Notes: generated by a model from the sequence alone, not told the origin. Shown: positions 10,388 through 20,938, counted from the first letter of the stretch. The stretch: 64,000 bases of DNA from Rhizomys pruinosus (GCA_009823505.1 VZQC01005710.1:1241728-1305727); one strand, 5' to 3'. Numbers and translations are program-made.

Positions 10388-12060
10388 ATTTTTTTTTTAA
10401 TTTTTATTGATGGTTTGTGCATTTTATACATCATTTTCCAATTCAGATCAGGCATATTTCCCTTTCCCTTCCCCCCCACCCCCACCCCATCCCAGATCAT
10501 GTATTCTGCCATAACTGTCCTGCATCTTTCAGGTTTATTTTTTTTCATTTTTTAGCTATAAGTGATAATCCATGAGTATAAGCATCCTTCGTGCAAAACC
10601 AATCTATAGACTGTTGTGCCCAAACCCCCACAGTCCCACCATTCAGTGGAGGTTGACAGGTTGTTTGTTCAATCAAGTTGATCAAATGAGTGTCCAGACT
10701 ACATCGCTGTAGTTTCACCGTTCACCCCAATCGCAGCCTTTACATTCTACCACGCCCCCTCTTCCGCAGATTGTTCCCTAGGCTTAGAAAAGGGGCACAG
10801 GTGGATGAGAAGTAAAACTGTCCTCTCTCTCTGGAGCTGTTGACTTGGATTCTGGTCAATTCTGGCTGTTTCCTTTCATGGGCTGACAGTTTGTTCAGGA
10901 GTAACCTTTCGATCCTACTAATGAAGCACAAGCAATTAGATATATAGGTATTTAAGCAGCACTAATAGTTATGGTAGGTTACTTTGGCATAGACACATAT
11001 GTTTGGATGATATGTTAATTCATGAATTACATTTTTACCCCCTGATAAATATAACAGGGTCTTACTGTGGCTTATGACATCTCCTAACCTGTAGAGGATG
11101 TAGGCTTGTGGCATCAGCCATGGGTTATTCCTCCAAGGAGAGAGCCAACAGCCAATTAGATTTGGGATATACAGGCACATGGCTGCCTCTGCTGCACAGT
11201 ATTTCCAGGCAGGTGAAGTGTAGCTGGTGCTGATGGTGGAGTCTTGCTTGACTCAGGGAGACCCGTATTTGCTTTATTGGTTTAGTGGCCTTTGGGAACA
11301 CTCTCTGGCATTCCAGAGGCCATCTGTACCCTTGCATGTGCGGTCTCAATACATCCCTCCCATGTTAACGTCAGGTCTTCGGCAGCAGGGTCTTATCGCC
11401 TCTCCTCCTGCAGGTATCCCAACTTAGGGGCAAGGAGCCCTTACCTTTTGTGGGGCCTTGGATCCCCTGGCCAACATCCCCCTGGTAGAACAATCCATTG
11501 CTGATGTCAGAGCTCCTGCATTAATATACTTTGCCTAAGTGCATAGCCCAAGGACTTTAGTATTATATTTGGTTCTGAACAGAGTATAATCCTTTTCACA
11601 GTTCTTATGTCTATTAGTCAATTAAAGAAGGCATTTTTACCGGTTTTATAAGAGATTACCTCTATAATAGTTGTCTCCAATTTACAGTTGGAAAATGACA
11701 TCATCATCGTCATATTTCTCCTTGTTCTATGGGGGGGGAGGCAAGAAAGTCATATCAAAACCTTTGTTGCACCTAGAAGGTATAAGTTTCATTAGGACTC
11801 ATTATAGATAGTTGTTACATGTAGGATCCACAGAAGGGTTCGATGTTTATGGCAATCTGAGGCTTTTCTTCCTTTCAGTGTTCAGACGGGTCAACCTTTC
11901 AGTTGCCACTTTTTGGTACATCCTACTCAATGCAAAGCTGTATCTTTTCTTTCTCAGCCGTTAAGTTGGTGACATTTTGTCCTGTTGGAACAAACAAATC
12001 TCTTCCCATAGTTAGTTTTAAGATTTGAATTGCAAGGTTCTTGACTAGAAGGTTTCATGT
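10388..12060 (-). mobile_element. L1 (Lx-like) 3' region, copy B
   Basis: It is inverted relative to copy C and collinear over about 1.5 kb. On the minus strand it ends with the terminal module: AATACATGATCTGGG, G-rich, then TCAATAAAAA and poly(A) at about 10388. There is no ORF2. The 5' limit near 12060 is approximate. Confidence 0.7.
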
Positions 12061-12445
12061 CTGTCTGTACCGCCCCCCCCCCTTTTTTTTTTAACCCATG
12101 AGTCTCCAGAAGACAGTTGTATTATACATAACTATAGGGTGGAATCAAGGCACAGATTTCATCAAATTCACCCATGCTGTTTTGGGTGACTATATATGAT
12201 TAACTTGGGAAGCAAACTTAATTTTTGCTTTAAATCATCTTAAAGAGAATGCTACACTTATTTTATGTATATGAGCGTCATGCCTGCATGAAGGGAGGTG
12301 CACCCATGTCATGCGATACCCAAGGAGGTCAGAAGAGGGTGTCAGATCCCTAGAACTGGAGTTACAGGCAGTGGCTAACTGCCATGTGGGTACTGGGAGT
12401 CGAACCTGGGCCCTCTGCAAGAGCAGCCAATGCTCTTAACTTCTT

Positions 12446-13040
12446 TTTTTAATTTATTTTTCTCTATGTGTATGTGGTGGTTTGAATGAGTGTCCCCCAT
12501 AGGCTGTAAGTATTCAGACATTTGTCTCCAGTTGGTGGCACTGTTTTTGGAGGTCTTAGAAGGTGTGGTCATGCTGACGGAAGTGTGTCACTGGGGGCAG
12601 GCTTAGTGAGTTTTAACAAGCCTCGTGGTCTACAGTTGCCCTCTCTCTGCTTCCTGTGCTCTTTGCAAGATGTGACCCTTGGCTTGCTGCTCCAGCCGTC
12701 ATGCCTCTCCAGCCGCCATGCCTCCCGCCACAATGGACCCTGGAACCATCGATCGTAAGCTCAAATAAACTCTTCCTTTTATAAGTTCCTTGGTCATGGT
12801 GCTTTATCACAGCAACAGAAAAGTGACTAATACAGTGTATGAATGTACTGTCTGCGTGTAGGTTTGTGCACCCGTGTAGTGGGAGGTCAGAAGAGGGTGT
12901 CGGATTCCCCTGGAACTGGAGTTCTCCTGGAATTGGAGTTTCAGATGGTTCTTGGCCGCCATGTGGATGCTGGGGATCGAACCTGAGTCCTCTGCAAGAG
13001 CAGTCGGCGCTCTTAACCACTAGGCCATCTCTCCAGCCCC
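12446..13040 (-). mobile_element. B2/B3-type SINE Y, split by an LTR
   Basis: The tail is at 12446-12472 and the body and head at 12835-13040, in long form with the 17-nt duplication. AACTTCT followed by a T run lies on both sides (12439 and 13041). This places it at the poly(T) junction of the L1 fragment at 13041-13493. Confidence 0.88.
12473..12834 (+). mobile_element. Solo MaLR LTR, ORR1-type
   Basis: This 362 bp element starts TGTGGTGGTTTGAATGAGTG and ends GTGACTAATACA (TG...CA). It contains CCCATAGGC, CAGTTGGTGGCACTG, GGTCATGGTG and TATCACAGCAACAGAAAAGT, all typical of ORR1/MaLR LTRs. The 5 bp TSD GTGTA is at 12468-12472 and 12835-12839. There is no internal region, so this is a solo LTR. 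Confidence 0.93.
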
Positions 13041-13302
13041 AACTTCTTTTTTTTTTATTGATGTTTTGTGTATTTCAGACATCATTTTTCAATTCAGTTC
13101 AGGCATATTCCCCTTTCCCTTCCCCCCACCCCACCCAACCCCAGATCATGCATTCTGCCATTACTGTCCTGCATCTTTCTCTCAGTCTTTTTTTCAGTTC
13201 TTTTGTTGTTCTCTCCAACTTGTATTGCTACAGTACATATATATATATATGTATATGTATATATATATGAATATATATACGTATATATATGTATATATAT
13301 TC

Positions 13303-13345
<43 letters not shown>

Positions 13346-13493
13346 TTGGAGGATTTGGGGCGGACCATGGGAGGGAAAGACCCCAGTGTGGAGCAAAAGT
13401 GCAGCATTGATGGTTGTTTGGGATTGCCAAGGAGGAACCTTCAAGCACTTCCTTAAGGAAATCATGACATCTTTTAGGAAAAAAAAAATCCTC
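13041..13493 (-). mobile_element. L1 3' end with inverted 5' part
   Basis: 13048-13200 is the L1 terminal module on the minus strand. 13345-13490 resembles the L1 3' UTR segment at 54841-54919 but lies in the opposite relative orientation. An AT microsatellite separates them. The whole lies inside the 18 bp TSD of SINE X's interruption, which suggests a 5'-inverted L1 insertion. Confidence 0.6.
13216..13342. repeat. (AT)n/(GTATAT)n microsatellite
   Basis: About 125 bp of TA dinucleotide with interspersed GTATATAT and GAATATAT steps. Confidence 0.97.
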
Positions 13494-13529
13494 CAATGCT
13501 CTTAACTTCTGAGCCATCTCTTCAGCCCC

Positions 13530-13825
13530 ACGATGGTCAGTCTTAATTGTCACCCTGACAGGATTGAGAATTACCCAGGAGACAAACCTCTTGACATGTT
13601 CTTGTGTTTCCAAAGAGGTTAAAAGAGCAAGGGAGACCCACCCTGAATGTGAATGGCACTGTGCCGTGGGCTGGAGCCCTGGACTGAATGAGGAGAGTGC
13701 CGGCCAGCCGGGCACCAGCTTCCATTTCCCTGCTCTCAGTGCAAGTACAACTTGGCCAGACACCTCATGCTCCAGTCACCACACCTCCTCATCATGATGG
13801 ACTTTACCTCAAACTGTGAGCCAAG
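13530..13825 (+). mobile_element. Rodent LTR-like repeat fragment
   Basis: GATGGTCAGTCTTAATTGTC is followed by ACCCACCCTGAATGTGAATG, a GGGCTGGAGCCCTGGACTGA block and AACTGTGAGCCAA. The element at 46753-46998 is related. The family name is uncertain. Confidence 0.55.
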
Positions 13826-14275
13826 GGCTCAGCTGGCAATGGTGCTGCCTGCCTGACGACCTGACTTCAATTCCTAGAACCCACATACTTTTGGTTTGTT
13901 TTGTTTTTTTTTTTGGTCTTTTCGAGACAAGATCTCCCTGTGGCCCCAGCTGTCCTGGAACTCACTCTGTAGACCAGGCTGGCCTTGAACTCACAAAGGT
14001 CCACCTGCCTCTGCCTCCTAAGTGCTAGGATTAAAGGCGTGCTAGAACCCACATACTTTTAAAAAGCTAGGTGCGATGGAGAGTATTTGTAATCCTGACT
14101 TTGGAAAGGCAGAGACATGTGGGTCCCAAGGGCTCACTGGGCAGCAAGCCAAGTCTACTTGGTGACCTCCAGGCCAGCAAGAGACCCTGTCTGAAACAAA
14201 ACAAGGAATGACATCTGAGATTGTCCTCTGGCCGCCACACGCATGAGCACCTGCACACACACGAGCATGCATACA
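13826..14275 (+). mobile_element. Composite RSINE/B4A-type SINE, split by B1
   Basis: The head is at 13826-13892. The body resumes after the inserted B1 (14061 on) with GGCCAGCAAGAGACCCTGTC, GGAATGACATCTGAGATTGT and a CACACACACGAGCATGCATAC tail. Confidence 0.65.
13893..14041 (-). mobile_element. B1 SINE
   Basis: A minus-strand B1 with poly(T) at the left. The perfect 19 bp TSD CTAGAACCCACATACTTTT is at 13874-13892 and 14042-14060. Confidence 0.96.
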
Positions 14276-14555
14276 GGACTGTATTCTGCCTCCTCCTCAG
14301 CCTCTATGATGGGCTTGTTCTGGTTCCCCACAGCCTCCTCCACTCCTCTTTATCCATTTCCCTTGCTCCACAGATTCCAAGCTCAGCTTCCTTGATTCAT
14401 TGTGGACCAGCAGACCAGCATCCTCAACTGAAATGCAAGAGTAATGCAAACCCTAAGGCCCCTGCCCAGTCCCACTGTGGATGCCCAGGGATCCTGAGGC
14501 TGGACCTCAAGTAGACTGAAGCTTGCACACTGTAGCCCATATTCTCTGGCGGCAA

Positions 14556-14936
14556 AGTTGGGTTTGATTGTCAACTTGACACAATGTATCATCCCCTGGG
14601 AAGGGAGTCTAGAGAGATGATCTGGATCAGGTAGGTCTGTGGGCATACCTACCAGAGATTTCCTTCTTCAGGTTGACTGGGGTGGGGAAAGAACCACTCT
14701 GGGTGTGGACAGTGAACCACCCTGGGTGTTCATTCAGCCCTGCACTGAATGGGGAGAGAACCTGCCAAGCACTAGAGGGACGCATCCATCGCTCTCTGCT
14801 CTTGGCTGTGGATGCACTGGACTAGGTCTCTCGTGCTCCTGCTGTGACCAGTGGCTGTGAGCTAGAACAACCCTTTCTTTCCAAAATTGCTTTTGTCAGA
14901 GTATTTCATCACATCAACAGAAAACAAAACTAAAAC
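14556..14936 (+). mobile_element. Rodent LTR-like repeat
   Basis: It opens TTGTCAACTTGACACAATGT. It continues through CTCTCTGCTCTTGGCTGTGG and GCTTTTGTCAGAGTATTTC, and closes near CAACAGAAAACAAAACTAAA. This is the general architecture of MaLR-like rodent LTRs. Confidence 0.5.
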
Positions 14937-15271
14937 ACCGAGCCCGCATTCCCTGTAAGCTCTGACCCCACAAATGATGCTCCCGGCTCCACCACCCCTC
15001 CATGTGGAACTAAAGTCATCTCCCACCAGCCCACCCCGCCCCCATCCATCTCTGCTATCCCTTCCACATGTCCTCCTGATGTCCAGAGTGAACCTACTCC
15101 CAAGTCCTGCCCATCACTCTTTCCGAAGCTGCCACCTGCCACCCTTCTCTCAATCTGCCAGCCACACACCTACCATCATCATTTATCTGTCTGTTATCTT
15201 GACTGCTCTTTCTCTGGAATGGGAACTCTAGACTCTGATTTGAACCTATCTGCTAGTCCAAAATTCATGAC
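14937..15271. other. No recognised feature
   Basis: C-rich unique sequence with no supported element. Confidence 0.6.
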
Positions 15272-15300
15272 AAGGCTGGGCGTGGTGGCGCACGCCTTTA

Positions 15301-15498
15301 TTTTTTTTTTTTTTTATTATTATTTTTTTTTTTTTTTGGTGTTTTCAAGACAGGGTCTCCCTGTAGCCCCAGCTGTCCTGGCACTCACTCTGTAGACCAG
15401 GCTGGCCTTGAACTCACAGAGATCTGCCTCTCTGTGAGTTCTGCCTGCCTCTGCCTCCCTAGTGCTAGGATTAAAGGTGTGCGCCACCACACCCGGCT
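15301..15498 (-). mobile_element. B1 SINE with internal duplication
   Basis: The poly(T)/A-rich tail is at the left and a full B1 lies on the minus strand. A roughly 20 bp segment around CTGCCTCTCTGTGAGTTCTG is locally duplicated. Confidence 0.88.
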
Positions 15499-15770
15499 TA
15501 AAGACGGTTCTCAGCCTCCATGTGGGTGCTGGGAATTGAACCCAGGTCCTCTCGAAGAGCAGTCGGTGCTCTTAACCACTGAGCCGTCTCTCTAGCCCCC
15601 CAAAAAATAAAGTCTGCCTTTTTTTTTTAAATCTTATTTATTGTGTGTATGAATGTAGGTTTGTGCACCTGTGTCGTGCAATGCTGCGGAGGTCAGAAGA
15701 GGGCGTTGGATTCCCCTGGAACTGGAGTCAAAGACGGTTGCTCTTAACCACTAGGCCATCTCTGCAGCCC
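15499..15770 (-). mobile_element. Two partial B2/B3-type SINEs
   Basis: A 5' head is at 15499-15600. A second copy at 15605-15770 has an internal deletion that joins TGGAGTC to AAAGACGGTTG. Both are on the minus strand. Confidence 0.8.
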
Positions 15771-15916
15771 CGGCACATGCCTTTAATCCTAGCACTTGGG
15801 AGGCAGAGGCAGGCGGATCTCTGTGAGTTCAAGGTCAGCCTGGTCTACAGAGCGAGCTCCAGGCCAGCTGGGACTAAAGGGAGAACCTGTCCCAAAAAAA
15901 CCAAAAAAAAAAAAAA

Positions 15917-16022
15917 AAAAAGCTGCCCATATTCAATGTGGGACCCCACTCCATGGCCTTATTCAACCTTGACCACCTCCCCAAGGCTAGTCCATGCCCG
16001 GCTAGAATATGGGCAGCTTTTT
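15917..16022. repeat. 18 bp perfect inverted repeat, 70 bp spacer
   Basis: AAAAAGCTGCCCATATTC (15917-15934) is the exact reverse complement of GAATATGGGCAGCTTTTT (16005-16022). Confidence 0.9.
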
Positions 16023-16051
16023 AAGAAGAGAGAAAATGTGAGCTCTAGGTC

Positions 16052-16101
16052 TCTCTCTCTCTCTTTCTCTCTCTCTGTGTGTGTGTGTGTGTGTGTGTGT
16101 C
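16052..16101. repeat. (CT)n(GT)n microsatellite
   Basis: About 26 bp of CT repeat is joined to about 24 bp of GT repeat. Confidence 0.97.
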
Positions 16102-16129
16102 CCACCCCCGTGCCATTTCTCAAGAGCAG

Positions 16130-16357
16130 TCCACCTTGGTTTTTTAGTCAGGGTCTCTCATTGGCCTGGAGCTCCCCGAGTAGTCCAGGCTGGCCATTGA
16201 GCCTCAGGGATCCTCCTGTCTCTCTACCTCCCCAGTGTCAAGATCACAGACCTGCAGCAAGATGCCAAATCTTTTCACATAGACTCTGAGGATGGAACTC
16301 CGTCCTCATACCTGTACAGCAGACACTTTACCAATGGAACCATCTCCTCAGCCCACT
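16130..16357 (-). mobile_element. Dimeric tRNA/B1-type SINE
   Basis: The minus strand begins GGGCTGAGGAGATGGTTCCA, passes through a diverged B1-like half (GGCCAGCCTGGACTACTCGG) and ends near AGACCC. Related copies lie at 46120-46405 and 56535-56765. Confidence 0.6.
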
Positions 16358-17430
16358 CCATGGTATTGCTTGCCAACAAGAAGGGCCCTCACCAGATATG
16401 ACTCCCTCACCTTGGACCTCCAGAAAGTGACCCAAAATAAACCTTTTAACACCCACTCCGTGAGAAGACCCTCTGTAAGGGAGAAAGCTCGGAATGTTGG
16501 GCTCAGTGCATTATCCCAAGCATCCAGAGGAGGGCCTGGCATCGGCAGAGGCCTGAGGATGGGGGGTGAGTCACCCCACTCTCTCCACTTCCCCAACTGC
16601 TTAATGTGTTGAGTCTGACATAGGACAATTACTAACCAGGATGTGACCTCGGGAGTTTCACAATGTGTCACTAAGTGGGAAAACAGATGAAGGAACTCTG
16701 CTGCTGTCAGTTGCCACGTGTGCGCACAGCCAGAAGCCGACGTCTGGGAGAAAAGTCACCCAAATGTAGTTTTAGTCATTTTGTCTGCTGTTCTCGTTTA
16801 CAACTCTGTCTCATGCACTCCGGTTTCAAACCCGAGCTGCTCACAAATGTACTCCAGATGAAAGATCCACGCGACGTGCTCAGCGCACTCTGGGATCTCA
16901 CCTGCATGGCACTGTCAGCTCCTTTTAAGAAAAACCTGTTCGGCCCTTGTCTTGGCTGCCTCCTTCCTTCTTCACTAGGGTTTTTGGTTCCTGATGTCCA
17001 TCTGCCTCCCAACCCTCGTCACTGACCCGCTGGCAGCATCCTTGGGTGCTGGTCCTCCCTACACCTTCACTGGGCACCAAATGCTTCCTAGACCGGGGAA
17101 ACTGCCGCCGGCCTGTGTGACTCCACCTGCGGGGCCTCCTAGGCCTCTGGCAGCAGCCGGCCTATCCAACTCTGGGCTTTGCGCTTCCACCAGACCCCTT
17201 GACCCCACAGGCATGCAAGAAAAACCCCATAAGATTCCAGCCCTCATTTTGAGGGCTTTCTAGTCATTCCTGCTTTTCTTTTATTGTCAATAAATGTTAT
17301 AATCAAATAGTTCAACCACATGGTAGGAAACTGTGGGCATTTTAGTCAGTATTATGATAAACGTTGCATTAATAAATTGTTGATTGTCTTCTCTCATCTC
17401 TCACCGACCATTCCAGTTACTTAAGTTGCA
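16358..17430. other. No recognised feature
   Basis: Mostly unique sequence. A GC-richer patch at 17000-17250 is too short and CpG-poor for an island. Confidence 0.55.
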
Positions 17431-17690
17431 CCGTGTGCTTTTCAAGAGCGTCTTATAATTCTCCTCCCACAAGTGGCAGCCGTTCCTGAAGTTTGTTCTT
17501 AGCTATTTCATCCCATGTTTGCTGTCATAAATTTGATCTCGTTACATTTTTCTGTCTCATCTTGGGTCTGTCATATACAAAATATGCAGCGTGGCTTTTT
17601 GTTAACTGGCTTCTTCAGCTTAGTGTCATGTTTTGAGACCCGCCCTGATTGTAGTACTTTCAACATTTCCCTCGAATTATTTAAATTGCT
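17430..17690 (-). mobile_element. Old L1M-like fragment
   Basis: GTTCTTAGCTATTTCATCCC and TTCTTCAGCTTAGTGTCATG resemble reversed ORF2/3' sequence of ancient mammalian L1. It is heavily diverged. Confidence 0.4.
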
Positions 17691-18272
17691 GCTCTTATTT
17701 CCAGCCTGCCACCACCTTTCCTTCCTTGCTGCTTGAGGTGTCCCTGGAGTGCTCCCCGTGCCTCAGCCTTCACTCTGCATTCATCCTACATGGACGCTAA
17801 AGTGATGGGGTCTGCTTCCCATGGAAGTCCACTTCCGTGAATAAGCTTAAATTCTGACACGCTCCCTTGTCTTTCTTCTCACAGGTTTTCCTGACCAGGT
17901 TCATTTCTAATCCCTCTGAGACTTACAGCTCTCCTCCTCAGCCTAACAGCCACGTTGTTTTCATTAGTCAAGCGCTGGAAGCATCCTCAGCACGGTCCAC
18001 TTGCCAGCGTTGGAGCAATTATGTTACATCCCCAGTGTGGAATGCAGTGGGCATGCCCTTGTTATATGGAGGGAGGTTGAGACCCAGACATCAGGAGCCT
18101 CCTGGTGTGTGAGACGCTGAGCAAAACAGCATCAGAGACACAGCCCTGGCGGGCAACATGAACCACCTGACCACCGAGGAAGTGTTACATAAGCTGGGGA
18201 ACACTGGCATACATGCCCTGGAAGATCTTCACCAAGAGGTGACAAACAGTTCCAGATTAAAGGGGAAAGAGA
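17691..18272. other. No recognised feature
   Basis: Unique sequence. No element or exon could be supported. Confidence 0.55.
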
Positions 18273-18273
18273 A

Positions 18274-18425
18274 GCTGGGCAAGGTGATGCACGCCTTTAG
18301 TCCCAGCACTTGAAACACAACACAGAAGTAGGTGGAACTCTGTGAGATCAGCCTGATCTACATAATGTGTTCCAGGCCAGCTGTGGCTATAGGGAGACCC
18401 AGTCTCAAAAAGAACAACAACAAGC
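18274..18425 (+). mobile_element. B1 SINE (diverged)
   Basis: GCTGGGCAAGGTGATGCACG, TAGTCCCAGCACTTG, a CCAGGCCAGCTGTGGC block and GACCCAGTCTCAAAAAG. Confidence 0.88.
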
Positions 18426-18581
18426 AAACAAACAAACAAAAACTTAAAGAAAGCCACACACAGTGAGTATTCCTGGACTGGATCCTGTGCCAGGGGAAAA
18501 AAAAGGCCAATTAAGGATGTTATTGGAACAAGCAATATAATGTATATGGTGTAGACTATATGTTATAAAACGTACACTCTG

Positions 18582-18786
18582 GGGCTGGAGAGATGGCTCA
18601 GCAGTTAAGAGCGCTGACTGCTCTTGCAGAGGACCAGGGTTTGATTCCCAGCACCCACATGGCGGCTAAGAATTGTCTTTAACTCCAGTTCCAGGGGGAT
18701 CTGACACCCTCTTCTGACCTCTGCAGCATTGCACGACATGGGTGCACAAACCTACATACAGACAGTACACTCATACACATAAAATT
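18582..18786 (+). mobile_element. B2/B3-type SINE, short form
   Basis: GGGCTGGAGAGATGGCTCAG runs through ACTCCAGTTCCAGGGGGATC to an ACACATAAAATTG tail that grows into a GAAA array. The flanking copies AACGTACACTCT (18570-18581) and AATGTACACTCT (18869-18880) are a TSD pair. Confidence 0.93.
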
Positions 18787-18788
18787 GA

Positions 18789-18858
<70 letters not shown>

Positions 18859-18868
18859 AAAAAAAGAA
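18787..18868. repeat. (GAAA)n microsatellite on SINE tail
   Basis: About 15 GAAA units are followed by GA and A runs, directly on the SINE 3' end. Confidence 0.97.
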
Positions 18869-18880
18869 AATGTACACTCT

Positions 18881-19050
18881 GCTGGGCGTGGTGGCGCATG
18901 CCTTTGATCCTAGTACTCGGGAGGCAGAGGCAGGTGGATCTCTGTGAGTTCAAGGCCAGCCTGGTCTACAGAGTGAGTTCCAGGCCAGCTGGGGCTACAG
19001 GGAGACCCTGTCTCAAAAAGGCAAAAAATGAAAACAAACAAACAAACAAA
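18881..19050 (+). mobile_element. B1 SINE
   Basis: Full B1 consensus with an A-rich (AAAC)n tail. A third target copy, AAGTACACGCT, follows at 19051. Confidence 0.93.
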
Positions 19051-19183
19051 AAGTACACGCTACAATTCAATATGCTGTAGACTATATGTTAGAAAAATGT
19101 ACGTTCTATGTATGTGAAAATATCCTTGCTTGCTTTCCAGAAATACACACAAAATAGTAATAAAGAAAACCACAACATTGTCA

Positions 19184-19378
19184 GGGCTGGACAGATGGCT
19201 CAGCAGTTAACAGCACTGGCTGACTGGCTGCTCTTGCATAGGACCTGGTCTGGTTTCCAGCATCCCTATGGCAGCTAACAACTGTCTAGTTCTGATGCTC
19301 TCTTCTGGCCTCTGCAGGCACTGCATGCATGTAGTGCATTTACATACATGCACGTAAAATGCACATACACATATATTT
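19184..19378 (+). mobile_element. B3-type SINE
   Basis: GGGCTGGACAGATGGCTCAG runs to GGCAGCTAACAACTGTCTAG. The tail CATACATGCACGTAAAATGC is typical of B3. Confidence 0.88.
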
Positions 19379-19529
19379 TTCAAATGTAAGTGAAATAATG
19401 AACAATGTCTCTAGGACTCAGTCCAAAATGTGTCTGCAATGAGAGGAATCATCGTGTGTGGAGGAAGGGATGGAGGGAGGGAAGGAGAGAACGAGGGAGA
19501 GAAGGACAGAGAGAAAGCGGAGTGCATGA

Positions 19530-19648
19530 ACAAATACAATAAAATATCAGTAACTGGTGCAGCCAGGTAAAGGGTGAATAGGAAACCATTGCGTTATTGT
19601 TGTTCAATGAGCTTGAAATGTTTCAAAATAAAAGTGTAATAAAAGTCA
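19530..19648 (+). mobile_element. Possible old L1M 3' end
   Basis: AGGTAAAGGGTGAATAGG and GAAATGTTTCAAAATAAAAG resemble ancient L1 3' ends. The similarity is weak. Confidence 0.3.

Positions 19649-19686
<38 letters not shown>
19649..19686. repeat. (TTA)n microsatellite
   Basis: About 12 TTA units. Confidence 0.97.
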
Positions 19687-20184
19687 GCACTGGCCTGGAA
19701 AATGACACTATATATTGCTAAGTGTCTATGGACTCAACTACAGATGTCCAGGGACTGGCAAACCAGCCCAAACTGATCATAGCGACCACTGCCCAGGACA
19801 GCCTTAGCTTCTGCCTTGGTCTGAAATGTATGGCAGTCCCTCTCGCTAGCACCGTTCCCTGGATGCATATGCTCTCCAAGCTATAGAAACTGTTTGAAGG
19901 CTGGGAAGTCTCATATTTCACTTCATTTAAAGCTGTAGAGAAGGGCTTGAGGTGGCTCAGCAGGTAAAGATACTTGCTGCAAGCATACATACATGCATAC
20001 ATACATGCATACATACATACACAAGCAAACCAACAGACAGATCAATGTAACACAAATTTCAAAGACCATCCCTTCCAATTCTGCTACTACTGTGTACATT
20101 TAATATAATTCTTGTGGGTTTGATTAATGAAAATGAAACCCCACTATGTTTGGGAGGGGTATGCTTTTGGGTTTGGGGAGGTTA
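19687..20184. other. Mostly unrecognised; (CATA)n at 19985-20022
   Basis: A truncated SINE head (GGTGGCTCAGCAGGTAAAGA, about 19951-19982) runs into a CATACATACATG microsatellite. The rest is unassigned. Confidence 0.6.
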
Positions 20185-20322
20185 TTTTTGACACAGGGTC
20201 TCCCCGTAGCCCTAGCTGACCTGGAACTCACTATTTAGACCAGACTGGCCTTGAACTCACAGAGATCCGTCTGCCTCTGCCTCCCGAGTGCTGGGAGGGG
20301 TGCACCACCACACTTGGCCTCC
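20185..20322 (-). mobile_element. B1 SINE
   Basis: Minus-strand B1: ACAGGGTCTCCCCGTAGCCC, GGCCTTGAACTCACAGAGAT and CACCACCACACTTGGCC. Confidence 0.92.
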
Positions 20323-20527
20323 CATGGCTATTTTGATTTTCAAAGTTCACTGAGTGTTCTTGAGACTGAGCTTATTTTATGAGCTTTTGTAATATATATT
20401 GAGGAGTAATTCATTCACCCACTGCTATTGCTTATAGAGCAAAGAGAATTTGTAAGAATATTTTTGACTTTGAGAAGTTTATTTTAATATGAAATAGTGA
20501 ATGCTGATAACTGTAAAAAGGTAAATC

Positions 20528-20700
20528 TCAGACCATCAAGATGGCTTGGCAGGTAAAGGTGGTTGCTGCCAAGTCTGATGATCTGAGTAGAATTCCCAGG
20601 ACCCACATGGTGGAAGAAATGAACTGACTACTACAGGTGTCATCTGGCCTCCATGTGTGGCCATGGTATGCTACCTCCCTAAAATAAATAAATACAGGTG
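20528..20700 (+). mobile_element. RSINE1/B4-type SINE
   Basis: AAGATGGCTTGGCAGGTAAA, TTGCTGCCAAGTCTGATGAT, ACCCACATGGTGGAAG and an AAATAAATAAAT tail. Confidence 0.8.
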
Positions 20701-20734
20701 ATTTTAAATATTTTTAAAAGCAAAACTCTATAGA

Positions 20735-20938
20735 TTTATATTTTTAGTCTATTTATTTGTGTGCACATAAATGTATGTATGTTTGTGGAAACACACATGC
20801 CACAACACATGTACAGAAGTCAGAGGACAACTTTTAGGAGTTGGTTTTCTCCTTCCACCATGAGCCCTAGGACTTGAACTCAGTTTGTGAGGATTAATGG
20901 CAGACACCTTTACCCACTGAGCCACCTCGCTGGCCCGG
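20735..20938 (-). mobile_element. B3/RSINE-type SINE
   Basis: The minus strand begins GGGCCAGCGAGGTGGCTCAG, then GGTAAAGGTGTCTGCC and GAGTTCAAGTCCTAGGGC, with a long 3' part. Confidence 0.7.

Larger units (their letters stand above)
12245..13528 (-). mobile_element. B2/B3-type SINE X, host of a nested cluster
   Basis: Its 3' part is at 12245-12444. Its 5' end (minus-strand GGGGCTGAAGAGATGGCTC) is at 13512-13528. CCAATGCTCTTAACTTCT occurs at 12428-12445 and 13494-13511, marking one later insertion between the two halves. Confidence 0.88.
15272..15917 (+). mobile_element. B1 SINE split by a SINE cluster
   Basis: The head GGCTGGGCGTGGTGGCGCAC is at 15273-15300. The B1 body resumes at 15771 (GGCACATGCCTTTAATCC) and runs to a poly(A) ending at about 15920. 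The repeated GCACGCCTTTA / GCACATGCCTTTA marks the insertion of 15301-15770. Confidence 0.75.

Noticed and set aside
17000..17250. Possible CpG island promoter
   Set aside because: It is GC-rich, but CpG sites are sparse and the stretch is short.
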